Shown: positions 55,054 through 63,733 of the stretch, piece after piece | Layout of the letters: every line of letters starts with the position of its first letter | Numbering within the stretch: position 1 is the stretch's first letter | Program-made: the position numbers and the translations under genes | Assembly (NCBI RefSeq): GCF_002157145.1 | Contig: NZ_CP021361.1 | Location: 3,279,001 to 3,343,000, forward strand | DNA length: 64,000 bases | Source: Acidovorax carolinensis | Lineage (GTDB): Bacteria; Pseudomonadota; Gammaproteobacteria; Burkholderiales; Burkholderiaceae_C | Reading direction: 5' to 3' | The notes under the pieces: model-generated | Told to the model about the DNA's origin: nothing | What the model saw: the letters and a program-made list of their open reading frames with translations, nothing else | Database searches by the model: none

Positions 55054-55991
55054 ACACCACAAATGCTACTGATTTAATAGCTGCAAGCGCTTATTCCAAA
55101 AGCGCTAAAGGCCAATTTAATCCAAATATCCCCGGTGATTCACATCCACCGCTGCTGCAGGTAACGCAGCTGGTGCGCCACTACCCGTTGCCGCGCACGA
55201 ACCTGTTCCAGCTGCCGCAGCAGGTGCAGGCGCTGCAGGGCGTGGACTTCACCGTGGCGGCGGGCCACAGCCTGGGCATCGTAGGCGAGTCGGGCTCGGG
55301 CAAATCCACGCTGGCCCGGCTGGTGATGGCGCTCGACACACCCACCAGCGGCACGGTGCACCTGCTGGGCCGCAACCTGCACCGCCTGCCCGCCGCCGAG
55401 CTGCGGCACGCGCGGCGCGACTTTCAGATGGTGTTCCAGGACCCCTATGGCTCGCTGGACCCGCACCACAAAGTGGAGCGCATCGTCACCGAGCCGCTGC
55501 AGGCCCAGCGCACCACCAGCCGCGCCGAGCAGCGCGAGCAGGCCGCGCAGGTACTGGCGCAGGTGGGCCTGCGCAGCACCGATATGGACAAATACCCGCA
55601 CGAGTTTTCGGGCGGCCAGCGCCAGCGCATTGCGATTGCGCGCGCGCTCATCACCCGCCCCCGCCTCATCGTGGCAGACGAGCCCGTGAGCGCGCTGGAT
55701 GTGTCGGTGCAGGCGCAGGTGCTCAACCTGATGCTGGATTTGCAGCAGGAATTCGGCATCACCTACCTGCTCATCAGCCATGACCTGGCCGTGGTGAACC
55801 ACCTGTGCGACGAAGTGCTGGTGCTGTACCAGGGGCGCATCGTGGAGCGCGGCACCCCGCAAGAGCTGTTTCACAATGCGCAGCACCCCTACACCCGCGC
55901 CCTGGTCAACGCCGTGCCGCGCATCGAGCCGGGGCGCGCCCGTGCCCGCCGGGCGCTGAAGGCCGACACAGCGCCGCGCACCATGGTGTAA
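55050..55991 (+). CDS. DppF/OppF-type ABC ATPase with repeat-derived N-terminus
   Basis: 313 residues from ATG 55050 in an ATGA overlap. Walker A GIVGESGSGKSTLARLVMAL, signature [20 protein letters not shown], Walker B LIVADEPVSALDV. The first 33 or so residues ([20 protein letters not shown] and on) are not part of the ATPase fold and are encoded by a palindromic repeat, so a repeat has been built into the reading frame. Function as second ATPase of the transporter is otherwise normal. Confidence 0.9.
   Translation: MNTTNATDLIAASAYSKSAKGQFNPNIPGDSHPPLLQVTQLVRHYPLPRTNLFQLPQQVQALQGVDFTVAAGHSLGIVGESGSGKSTLARLVMALDTPTSGTVHLLGRNLHRLPAAELRHARRDFQMVFQDPYGSLDPHHKVERIVTEPLQAQRTTSRAEQREQAAQVLAQVGLRSTDMDKYPHEFSGGQRQRIAIARALITRPRLIVADEPVSALDVSVQAQVLNLMLDLQQEFGITYLLISHDLAVVNHLCDEVLVLYQGRIVERGTPQELFHNAQHPYTRALVNAVPRIEPGRARARRALKADTAPRTMV
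55064..55122. repeat. Dispersed palindromic repeat, copy 4, inside a gene
   Basis: TTTAATAGCTGCAAGCGCTT, then ATTCCAAAAGCGCTAAAGGC: the same family as the intergenic copies, but read through as codons 6-24 of the ATPase. Confidence 0.7.
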
Positions 55992-56069
55992 AAAGCCTTC
56001 TGCCCCACGCTGCCCGTGCAGTTGCCGGGCCACGCACCATCTACAGGTTTTCGTCTGGAGAATTCGAAC

Positions 56070-57558
56070 ATGCTGAACCGCCGCTCCCTCCTTGCCACTG
56101 GCGCCATTGCCGCAGCGCCCCTTGCCGCGCCCTGGGGTGCGCTGGCCCAGGGCCGCAAGGACACGGTGGTGCTGGCCATGACGCTGGAACCACCGGGGCT
56201 GGACCCCACGGCCGGCGCCGCCTCGGCCATTGCCGAGATCGTGCACTACAACATCTTCGAGACGCTCACCAAGATCAACCCCGACGGCAGCGTGTCGCCG
56301 CTGTTGGCCGAGAGCTGGGAGGTGTCGCCCGACCTCAAGACCTACACCCTGCGCCTGCGCCGGGGGGTGAAGTTCAGCAACGGCGTGCCCTTCACGGCCA
56401 ACGCGGTCAAGTTCTCGTTTGACCGCGCCGGCAGCGACAAGAGCACCAACAAGGACAAACGCACCTTCGCCGCCCTCACCACCCAGGTGGTGGACGACCA
56501 CACCGTGGTGCTGATCCACAAGGACATCGACCCCGACTTTCTGTTCGTGCTGGGCCAGGCCACGGCCATCATCGTCGAGCCCAAAAGTGCCGCCACCAAT
56601 GCCACCCGACCCGTGGGCACCGGCCCCTATGTGCTGGGCGCCTGGAACAAGGGCGCGTCGATCACGCTGACCGTCTGGCCGGGCTTTCGCAACCCCGCTG
56701 CGATCAAGATACGCCGGGCCACGTTCCGCTTCATCTCCGACCCTGCCGCGCAGGTGGCGGCGCTGCTGGCGGGCGATGTGGACGCGTTTGCCCGCGTCAC
56801 CCCGCGCAGCGTGGCCCAGTTCAAGGCCAACCCGCGCTTTCAGGTGGTGGTGAGCGGCTCGCGCGCCAAGACCATCCTGGCCATCAACAACGACCGCAAG
56901 CCCCTGAACGACGTGCGCGTGCGCCGTGCCATTGCTGCCGCCATCGACCGCAAGGCCGTTATCGACGGCGCTGGCGACGGCTTTGGCGTGCCCATTGGCA
57001 GCCATTATGTGCCGGGCGCGTTCGGCTACGTGGACACCACGGGCATCAACCCGTTCGATATCGACAAGGCCAAAAAGCTGCTGGCCGAGGCGGGCGTCAA
57101 GACCCGCTCACGCTCACCCTCACGCTGCCCCGCCGCCCTATGCGCGCCAGGGGGGCGAGGTGATCGCGGCGCAGCTGGCCAAGATCGGCATCGTGTGCAA
57201 GATCCAGAACGTGGAATGGGCCCAGTGGCTCAGCGGCACCTACGGCAACAAGAACTACGACCTGACCCTGATCTCGCATGTCGAGCCCTTTGATTTGGGC
57301 AACTTTGCCAAGCCCGACTACTACTGGGGCTACAACTCGCCCCAGTTCAACACGCTGTTTGAAAGAATCAAGAATGCCCCGCGCCCGGCCGACCGCGCCC
57401 GCCTGCTGGGCGATGCGCAACGCCTGCTGGCTGAAGAAGCCGTGCATGGCTTTCTCTACCAGCCGCAATGGGTGACCGTGGCCAACAAGAACCTCAAGGG
57501 GCTGTGGAAAGACATGCCGATCTTCGTGAACGACCTGTCGGCCCTTTCCTGGTCCTGA
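56070..57558 (+). CDS. Solute-binding protein of the ABC transporter (frameshifts)
   Basis: About 496 residues across two single-base losses in C runs (57103-57105 and 57128-57131). Signal MLNRRSLLATGAIAAAPLAA resembles a twin-arginine signal (NRRSLL), then the family-5 pattern ARGLDPTAG-like, LAESWEVSPDLKTYTLRLRR, RGVKFSNGVPFTANAVKFSF, and after the breaks YDLTLISHVEPFDLGNFAKP. It captures peptides or related solutes for the permeases upstream. 78 bases after the last ATPase. Confidence 0.82.
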
Positions 57559-57577
57559 AACCGACGCAACCCGCACC

Positions 57578-58986
57578 ATGAGCGCCCTGCACGACCTGCC
57601 CGCCCACGCCCTGCTCGCGGCCTACCGCCAGCGCGCCCTGTCTCCGGTCGAAGTGGTCTGTGATGTGCTGGCCCACATCGAGCGCTGGGAACCCCACATC
57701 CGCGCCACCTACCTGCTGCGCCCCGATGCCGCGCTGGTGCAGGCGCGCGCATCCGAGGCCCGCTGGCTGCGCGGCGAGCCGCTGGGGGCGCTCGATGGCG
57801 TGCCCGTAACCATCAAGGAAAACATCGCCACGCGCGGCGACCCCATGCCGCTGGGCACCGCAGCCTCCGCGCTGGTGCCCGCCCCGTCCGACGCCCGCCC
57901 GCCGCGCGCCTGCGCGAGGCCGGCGCGGTGATCGTGGCCAAGACCACCATGCCCGACTACGGCATGCTGTCCTCGGGCCTGTCGAGCTTTCACCCGCTGG
58001 CGCGCAACCCCTGGGATCTGTCCAAAGGCCCCGGTGGCTCCAGCGCCGGTGCGGGCGCAGCGGCCGCCGCCGGCTATGGCCCGTTGCACATTGGCACCGA
58101 CATTGGCGGCTCGCTGCGCCTGCCGGCCAGCTGGTGCGGCATCTTCAGCTTGAAACCCAGCCTGGGCCGCGTCCCCATCGACCCGCCCTACACCGGCCGC
58201 GCCGCCGGCCCCATGACGCGCACCGTGCAGGACGCCGCGCTGATGATGCAGGTGCTGAGCCAACCCGACGCGCGCGACAGCATGGCCCTGCCCGCGCAGG
58301 ACATTGACTGGAGCCAGTTCAACCAAGGGGCCGAGTACCTGCGCGGCCTGCGCATCGGCCTGCTGCTGGATGCCGGCTGCGGCCTGCCGGTAGAGCCCGA
58401 GGTGCGCGCCGCCGTCGAGCAGGCCGCCCGCTGGCTGGAGCAGGCCGGCGCCCACATCGTGCCCATGCAGCCGTTCATGACGCAGGCCATGCTCGACGGC
58501 ATGGACCATTTCTGGCGTATGCGCTCGCACACCGATCTGCAGGCCCTGCCCGCCGCGCAGCGCGACCAGGTGCTGCCCTACATCCGCGCCTGGGCCGACA
58601 GCGCCGCAGGCCTGAGCGGCACCGCGGTGTTCCACGCCAGCCAGCAGTTCCACCTGACCCGCGTGGCCACCGTGCGCGCCTGCAGCGCTTTCGACTACGT
58701 CATCTCGCCCGTGGCGCCCATGCCCGCCTTTGCGGCCGAGCTGCCCTCGCCCACCAACGACCCGCTGCGCCCGCTGGAACACATTGGCTTCACCGTGCCC
58801 TTCAACATGTCGGAGCAGCCCGCCGCTTCGGTGAACTGCGGCTACACCAGCGGCCTGCATCCCTTGCCCATTGGCCTGCAAATCGCCGGGCCGCGCTTTG
58901 ACGACCTGGGCGTGCTGCAGGTGGCGCATGCGTTCGAACAAATCCGCCCACCTCAACGCGCGTGGCCTCAGCCGCCGGGGATATAA
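57578..58986 (+). CDS. Amidase signature hydrolase (apparent frameshift)
   Basis: About 470 residues across one missing C at 57894-57896. The catalytic Ser-cisSer-Lys triad is visible: lysine in GVPVTIKENIATRG, cis-serine in GPGGSSAGAGAAAAAG, and nucleophile in GTDIGGSLRLPASWCG. It hydrolyses an amide. Twenty bases after the solute-binding gene, so it likely processes what the transporter brings in (inference). Substrate unknown. Confidence 0.82.
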
Positions 58987-58993
58987 ACAGGCC

Positions 58994-59620
58994 ATGGACA
59001 TTCTCACCCTAGCCCTCCTGATCGCCATCGGCAGCTACATCGCCAACCACCAGCAGCAGCGCAAGCGCATTGCCCTGCTGGCCAGCCACCTGGGCCAATA
59101 CCAGATTGAAAAACTCATGGAGGCCCTCACCGAGGGTTATCTGCGGGCGCTGGGTGAAAGCACGGCCGAGCGGCGCGACCAGATCTGGAGCCTGCTGACC
59201 ACCACCGAATCCCAGCTGAGCGAGCAGTTCAGCCGCTTCGCCGCCGAGTTCGCCAAGGTGAACGAGGCCGATGCCCGCGTCAGCCGCTTTGCCATGGCGA
59301 TCCCCTTTGCCAGCCAGCTGTTTCCGGCCACCACGTTCGATATGCGCAAGGCGCTGGCGATCCACGCCCAGGGCATCGAGAACATGGCCCGCAACGCGGC
59401 TCACCTGGCACCGCGGGAAAAGGCCTTCACGATGTCGGCCGAGCTGTTCCTCATGCAGCACACCTGCCACTGGTTCTGCAAATCGAAAACCATCGCCACG
59501 GCGCGCATGCTGGCACGGCACAAAACGCCTTACGAGCAGCTGGTCGATTCGGTGTCGCCGCAAACCCGCAGCGCTTATCTGGCCCTGGTCAGAGGCGACA
59601 AGGGCATCAAGGGCGCGTGA
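58994..59620 (+). CDS. Conserved protein with N-terminal membrane segment
   Basis: 208 residues. MDILTLALLIAIGSYIANHQ is one membrane helix, the remainder helical and cytoplasmic (EKLMEALTEGYLRALGESTA; TAYEQLVDSVSPQTRSAYLA-like). Eight bases after the amidase, but the body suggests no catalysis. Unrecognised; overlaps the end of the convergent phosphatase gene by 14 bases. Confidence 0.65.
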   Translation: MDILTLALLIAIGSYIANHQQQRKRIALLASHLGQYQIEKLMEALTEGYLRALGESTAERRDQIWSLLTTTESQLSEQFSRFAAEFAKVNEADARVSRFAMAIPFASQLFPATTFDMRKALAIHAQGIENMARNAAHLAPREKAFTMSAELFLMQHTCHWFCKSKTIATARMLARHKTPYEQLVDSVSPQTRSAYLALVRGDKGIKGA

Positions 59621-60296
59621 CGCCTTCGGCGCGCTGCAGCCGGGTCTGGTCGTACACCGGTTGCGCCGACAGGCCCGCCAGATGCTGCGTGTCGGCCCAG
59701 TGCACGATCTCGATGGCATCGCCCTGCAGGCGCACGCGGTTCAGGCCCGCGTTGGGAATGTCGCTCTGGCGCGGGCCACTGAGCCCCAGGCCGCGCGCCG
59801 TGCGCCACACCATGTCAAGCACCCCGCCGTGCGTCACCACCATGACGGTCTGCCCCGTATGCTGGTGGGCCAGGCCGCGCAGTGCCTCCATGACCCGCGC
59901 GTGAAACTGCCGCGCCGTCTCGCCGCCGGGCATGCCGCCATCGGCATCAAAGCGCTGCCACTGCGCCCAGGCCGCAGCGTGCCGGGCCTTGATGTCGTCC
60001 ACGCGCAAGCCATCGACCACACCAAAATGCTGCTCGCGCAGGCGCGGATCGGTGAGGGCATCGAGCGACAGTTGCGGCAGCAACGCGGCCAGCGCGGGCT
60101 GCGCCGTCTGCCGGGTGCGAATGAGGTCGCTGCACACCAGGTGATCGATCGCCAGGCGCTCCGCCATCAGCCGCTGCGCCAGCCGGCGGGCCTGTTCGTG
60201 CCCGGTGGCGTTCAGCGGCACATCCACCTGGCCCTGGAAGCGCAGCTCGCGGTTCCAGTCGGTTTCGCCATGGCGGATGAGGATGAGTTCGGTCAT
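59607..60296 (-). CDS. Histidine phosphatase (phosphoglycerate mutase superfamily)
   Basis: 229 residues. Catalytic LILIRHGETDWNRELRFQGQ with phosphohistidine and a second histidine in VMVVTHGGVLDMV. Closest in style to cobalamin phosphatases and broad-specificity GpmB-like enzymes; the substrate cannot be read from sequence. Monocistronic. Confidence 0.88.
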   Translation of the reverse strand: MTELILIRHGETDWNRELRFQGQVDVPLNATGHEQARRLAQRLMAERLAIDHLVCSDLIRTRQTAQPALAALLPQLSLDALTDPRLREQHFGVVDGLRVDDIKARHAAAWAQWQRFDADGGMPGGETARQFHARVMEALRGLAHQHTGQTVMVVTHGGVLDMVWRTARGLGLSGPRQSDIPNAGLNRVRLQGDAIEIVHWADTQHLAGLSAQPVYDQTRLQRAEGVTRP

Positions 60297-60329
60297 GCAC
60301 CCATTATCAAACCTGCGTATGACAGTTCA

Positions 60330-60390
60330 AGTCTTTTAGGGCGCTGGCGCTTATGCATCAAGCGCTTATAGCTATGTTTTTTATAGTTAA
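60330..60390. repeat. Dispersed palindromic repeat, copy 5
   Basis: GGCGCTTATGCATCAAGCGC, then TTATAGCTATG. It lies between the phosphatase and lysE; the lysE stop codon falls at its edge. Confidence 0.65.
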
Positions 60391-61027
60391 CGTTCGGCCG
60401 TGGCCAGGCGCAGCGCCAGCCCCAGAAACACCAGGCCCGCCACCCGGTTGAGCACCGTCTGGGCGCGCGCCGAGCGTTGCAACAGCGCCCCGAAGCCCCC
60501 GAAAAGCAGGCGATGGCGCCAAACACCAGCAGCGTGGCCAGCATGAACACCACGCCCAGCACCATGAGTTGCAGCGCCACGCTGCCGCGCGCCGGGTCGG
60601 CAAACTGCGGCAAAAAGGCCAGGAAGAACACCAGCACCTTGGGGTTGGTGAGGTTCATGACCATGCCGCGCCCCACCATGCGCCCCAGGCTGGGGCCGCC
60701 CGGGTTGCCCTGGCCATTGACCGGCTCCTGCGCCGTGGCGGCGGGCGCCCGCAGGGCCTGCCATGCCAGGTAGGCCAGATAGGCCGCGCCGCAGTATTTG
60801 AGCACCGTGAACGCCATGGCCGATGCAGCAAACACGGCCGCCAGACCCAGGGCCACCGCAGCGGTATGCACCACCAGGCCCGCGCACAGGCCCACCACCA
60901 CCGCCATGCCGGCACGCCAGCCGCGCTGGGCCGATTGCAGCAGCACGAACAGGTTGTCGGGGCCGGGCGTGAGCCCCAGCAAAACCGATACGCCAAAGAA
61001 CGTGAGCAGGGTTTCGAAAGCAGGCAT
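60387..61027 (-). CDS. LysE/RhtB family exporter (apparent frameshift)
   Basis: About 213 residues across one missing base in the run at 60496-60500. N-terminal LGLTPGPDNLFVLLQSAQRG is the family signature; membrane segments follow, NPKVLVFFLAFLPQFADPAR among them. After FGAIACFSG the reading continues GFGALLQRSARAQTVLNRVA to the natural end. These proteins export amino acids or homoserine lactone-like solutes. Confidence 0.85.
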
Positions 61028-61084
61028 GGCAAAAAATCCACAAACGCGGGGCTGTCCATTGTGCCAACGTCCACCACAGGCAGG

Positions 61085-61315
61085 TCAGCGCATCGGCACC
61101 ACGATCACGCGGCGGCGCGGCTGGCAGCCGGGGCCTTCGAACGCAGCGCTGTCGCGCGTCCAGCCCGCGCCGGGCGAGGTCTGCGCGCACAGGCGTTTGC
61201 CGTCGATCTGGCTGCGCCAGTAATACCAGGGCGCCGGTGCGGCCAGGGCAGCCGCGCAGGCCAGCCCCATGGCCACCGAGGCGGATGAACGCAAGATCAG
61301 GCGCAAAGACAACAT
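61085..61315 (-). CDS. Small secreted protein, unknown
   Basis: 76 residues from ATG 61315 (GTG 61327 is possible). Signal MLSLRLILRSSASVAMGLAC ends in ALAA; the mature part, PWYYWRSQIDGKRLCAQTSP then a second cysteine, is short and likely has one disulphide. Homologues I recall in Comamonadaceae are uncharacterised. Confidence 0.6.
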   Translation of the reverse strand: MLSLRLILRSSASVAMGLACAAALAAPAPWYYWRSQIDGKRLCAQTSPGAGWTRDSAAFEGPGCQPRRRVIVVPMR

Positions 61316-61405
61316 GGCAATGTGCACACGGTGTAGGTGAAAAACGAGCCCGATGGATGGGAGGCTCCATTCAGTGCAGGCCGAGGGTGCCGATGAGGGC
61401 GCCGA

Positions 61406-62248
61406 TCAGGCTGTGACAATCCAGCCCTCCAGACCATCCAGCCCCGGCGGCAGGCCATACAGCGCGTCGCCCTGCTCGTGGCGCTGCTCGCCCCAAGCGA
61501 CCTGCAGCAGGCACAGCACGGCGTCGAGACGGTCGCCGCTGGCGTCGTCCACCAGGGCATCGCGCTGGGCGTGGCTGAGCTTGAGCCGCAGGCCCAGGCG
61601 GGTCTGGCCCATCTCCAGCGCATGTACCAGGTCCTTGCGGGCAATCAGGCGGTCGGGCGTCTGCTTGGCCCGGTCGTCGCTTTTGTAGCTGCGGCGCGCC
61701 AGGATTTCGCGGGCCAGCAGGCCGGGGTAGGCCTCCAGCGCCACGCGCTGCGGGTCGCCGGGGTGCAGGCCGGGCAGGTGAACGCCCGCATCCAGCAGCA
61801 ACGGCACGCCGGCGTGCAGCATGTAGGCCACGGGCGGGTTCACCCATTTCATGGAGGGGCTGGAGCCCGCAGGCCCGTCGGTGGCCCGGTGGGCGAACTT
61901 GCCGCCCACGGGCCGCGCGGCACAAAAGGCGGCAAAGCTGTCGCGGATCTGCGCCCGCGAGAGCGCGCGGTAATGCTGCATGCAAGCATGCCACTGCAGC
62001 GGCCAGCCCAGCGCCAGCACCAGCTCGCGCGGCAGGCCAAAGGGCAGATCAAAGCCGCCCACCCAGGCACGCGGCACGGCCAGCCAGCGCGCGAAGCCGT
62101 CGAGCGTTTCAAAGGTTTCCAGGCCCAGCAGTTGCACCCGCGCCGCCACGCGCTGCCCCAGCGCCAGCACGATGGGCTTGCGCCGGCTGGGACTGCTGGA
62201 GAAATCGCAGCCCAGCAGCAACGGGGATATGGCCGGATCGGTCGTCAT
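61406..62248 (-). CDS. DUF429 family protein
   Basis: 280 residues. Begins LLGCDFSSSPSRRKPIVLAL with the RNase H-like first strand; GGFDLPFGLPRELVLALGWP, EAYPGLLARE and DRLDAVLCLLQVAW match DUF429. The predicted fold is RNase H-like, which suggests nucleic-acid cutting, but function is not known. Between a terminator and the small secreted gene. Confidence 0.8.
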   Translation of the reverse strand: MTTDPAISPLLLGCDFSSSPSRRKPIVLALGQRVAARVQLLGLETFETLDGFARWLAVPRAWVGGFDLPFGLPRELVLALGWPLQWHACMQHYRALSRAQIRDSFAAFCAARPVGGKFAHRATDGPAGSSPSMKWVNPPVAYMLHAGVPLLLDAGVHLPGLHPGDPQRVALEAYPGLLAREILARRSYKSDDRAKQTPDRLIARKDLVHALEMGQTRLGLRLKLSHAQRDALVDDASGDRLDAVLCLLQVAWGEQRHEQGDALYGLPPGLDGLEGWIVTA

Positions 62249-62282
62249 GGGCTGCGGTCACCAATCAGGGAAGCTGGAATGC

Positions 62283-62313
62283 AAAAAGCCGCAGCGCCCT
62301 GGCGGCTGCGGCT
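62283..62313 (-). terminator. Terminator upstream of DUF429 on the minus strand
   Basis: AGCCGCAGC (62287-62295) pairs with GCTGCGGCT (62305-62313), then five T residues on the minus strand. It would end the folE-BLUF transcript after the palindrome at 62343-62466. Confidence 0.75.
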
Positions 62314-62342
62314 ATCAGACGGAAGAGGCTACAACATCACCT

Positions 62343-62466
62343 AAAAGTGGGAGTGATTGGCGTAGCGAGCCGGCCTAGCCGAGGTCGATGCGCGCAGCCG
62401 TACTCCCGTACGGCGAGCACAGCAGGCCTCGGATCGGCCGGCGCAGTAGCCAAGCGCCCCACTTTT
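62343..62466. repeat. 124-base imperfect palindrome after the BLUF gene
   Basis: AAAAGTGGG at 62343 and CCCACTTTT at 62458 close a long imperfect dyad; inner pairs include GCCGGCC/GGCCGGC, CCGAGG/CCTCGG and a GCCGTAC-TCCC-GTACGGC hairpin at the centre. It begins at the BLUF stop codon. It has the shape of a MITE-like element or a highly structured 3' untranslated region. Confidence 0.65.
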
Positions 62467-62888
62467 CAGGCGCGGCCGATGATGGAGGCTGTGGCCATCA
62501 GTTCTTCGAGCAGCGCAAACGACACCTTGCCCGACACCGCGTACGGATCGAGCTCGGGTTTTTCAGAATACTTGAGCAGGATGGAATGGTTGATCTTGGA
62601 CAGGTTCACCTGCCCCATGGTCCAGCCGCCAAAGCGCCGCTCGGAGATCTCTTCGTAGTGCAGCAGCTCCACGTTCTGGTGGCGCGGGTCGCGCTGGATA
62701 TGGCCATACAGGTCGTTGACCGGGGAGCGCCCGCCCTCGATGGCCTGCAGGAAGACCCCGCCGCCATAGCAAAGAATGCCCGTGATGCCGCTGCCCGGGT
62801 TGTGCTGGCGCGACTGGGTGAGGATGGCTTCGATGGCGGCAGGCGAAGTGTCCACCGCGCGGCTGGCATAAAGCAGGCGTACCAACAT
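62466..62888 (-). CDS. BLUF-domain blue-light sensor
   Basis: 140 residues, a BLUF domain with almost nothing else. The flavin-site residues are present: tyrosine in LVRLLYASRA, asparagine in RQHNPGSGITGIL, glutamine in GVFLQAIEGG and tryptophan in FGGWTMG. It binds FAD and switches on blue light; the output partner is unknown. An AAGGAA ribosome binding site lies before ATG 62888, two bases after the folE stop, so the two are co-transcribed. Confidence 0.9.
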   Translation of the reverse strand: MLVRLLYASRAVDTSPAAIEAILTQSRQHNPGSGITGILCYGGGVFLQAIEGGRSPVNDLYGHIQRDPRHQNVELLHYEEISERRFGGWTMGQVNLSKINHSILLKYSEKPELDPYAVSGKVSFALLEELMATASIIGRA

Positions 62889-62890
62889 GG

Positions 62891-63616
62891 TCAGTTCCTT
62901 CCTGGAATGAGCGAGAGGAATTCGCGGCGCAGGGCGCTGTCCTTGAGGAACACGCCGCGCATCACGGAGTTGATCATCTTGCTGTCCATGTCGCGCACGC
63001 CGCGCCAGGACATGCAAAAGTGGCTGGCTTCCATCACGATGGCCAGGCCGTCGGGCTGGGTTTTTTCCATGATCAGGTCGGCCAGTTGCACCACGGCCTC
63101 TTCCTGGATCTGCGGGCGGCCCATGATCCAGTCCACGATGCGGGCGTATTTGGACAGGCCGATCACGTTGGTGTGCTCGTTGGGCATGATGCCGATCCAT
63201 ATTTTTCCCAGCACGGGGCAGAAATGGTGGCTGCAGGCACTGCGCACCGTGAGCGGGCCCACGATCATCAGCTCGTTGAGGTGCTCGGCGTTGGGAAACT
63301 CGGTGATCGGGGGCGCCTGCACATAGCGGCCCTTGAACACCTCGTTGAGGTACATCTTGGCCACGCGGCGCGCGGTGTTGTGGGTGTTGTGGTCGTCCCG
63401 GGTGTTGATCACCAGGCTGTCGAGCACGCCCTGCATCTTGACCTCGACCTCGTCGAGCAGCTGCTCCAACTCGCCGGGTTCAATGAAGTCGGCAATGTTG
63501 TCATTGGCGTTGAAGCGCTTGCGCGCGGCGGCGATGCGCTCGCGGATCTTCACGGAAACGGGCGTACCTTCATCCGGCGGAATGGGCGTCATATCGGCGA
63601 CTGGTTGACTGGACAT
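62891..63616 (-). CDS. folE: GTP cyclohydrolase I
   Basis: 241 residues. Zinc and active-site motif VRSACSHHFCPVLGKIWIGI, plus NVIGLSKYARIVDWIMGRPQ and ASHFCMSWRGVRDM. First enzyme of folate and pterin synthesis from GTP. The N-terminus is about 35 residues longer than the compact bacterial form. Co-transcribed with BLUF, an odd pairing. Confidence 0.94.
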   Translation of the reverse strand: MSSQPVADMTPIPPDEGTPVSVKIRERIAAARKRFNANDNIADFIEPGELEQLLDEVEVKMQGVLDSLVINTRDDHNTHNTARRVAKMYLNEVFKGRYVQAPPITEFPNAEHLNELMIVGPLTVRSACSHHFCPVLGKIWIGIMPNEHTNVIGLSKYARIVDWIMGRPQIQEEAVVQLADLIMEKTQPDGLAIVMEASHFCMSWRGVRDMDSKMINSVMRGVFLKDSALRREFLSLIPGRN

Positions 63617-63649
63617 AGCTGCATCCTACCAGCGAAAGCCTGCCTGCAA

Positions 63650-63714
63650 TTTTCAAGGGTTTTAGGGCACAAGCGCTTATGGAGCAAGCGCTATTAGCTA
63701 TATATTCAATAGCA
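63650..63714. repeat. Dispersed palindromic repeat, copy 6
   Basis: GCACAAGCGCTTATGGAGCA, then AGCGCTATTAGCTATATATT. It lies between folE and the gene at the window edge. Confidence 0.65.
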
Positions 63715-63733
63715 AACCGACATACTCATGCGC

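Noticed and set aside
53287..57005. Long minus-strand open frames (about 590 and 620 codons) opposite the ABC transporter genes
   Set aside because: Shadows of high-GC coding sequence; they cross gene borders and lack starts.
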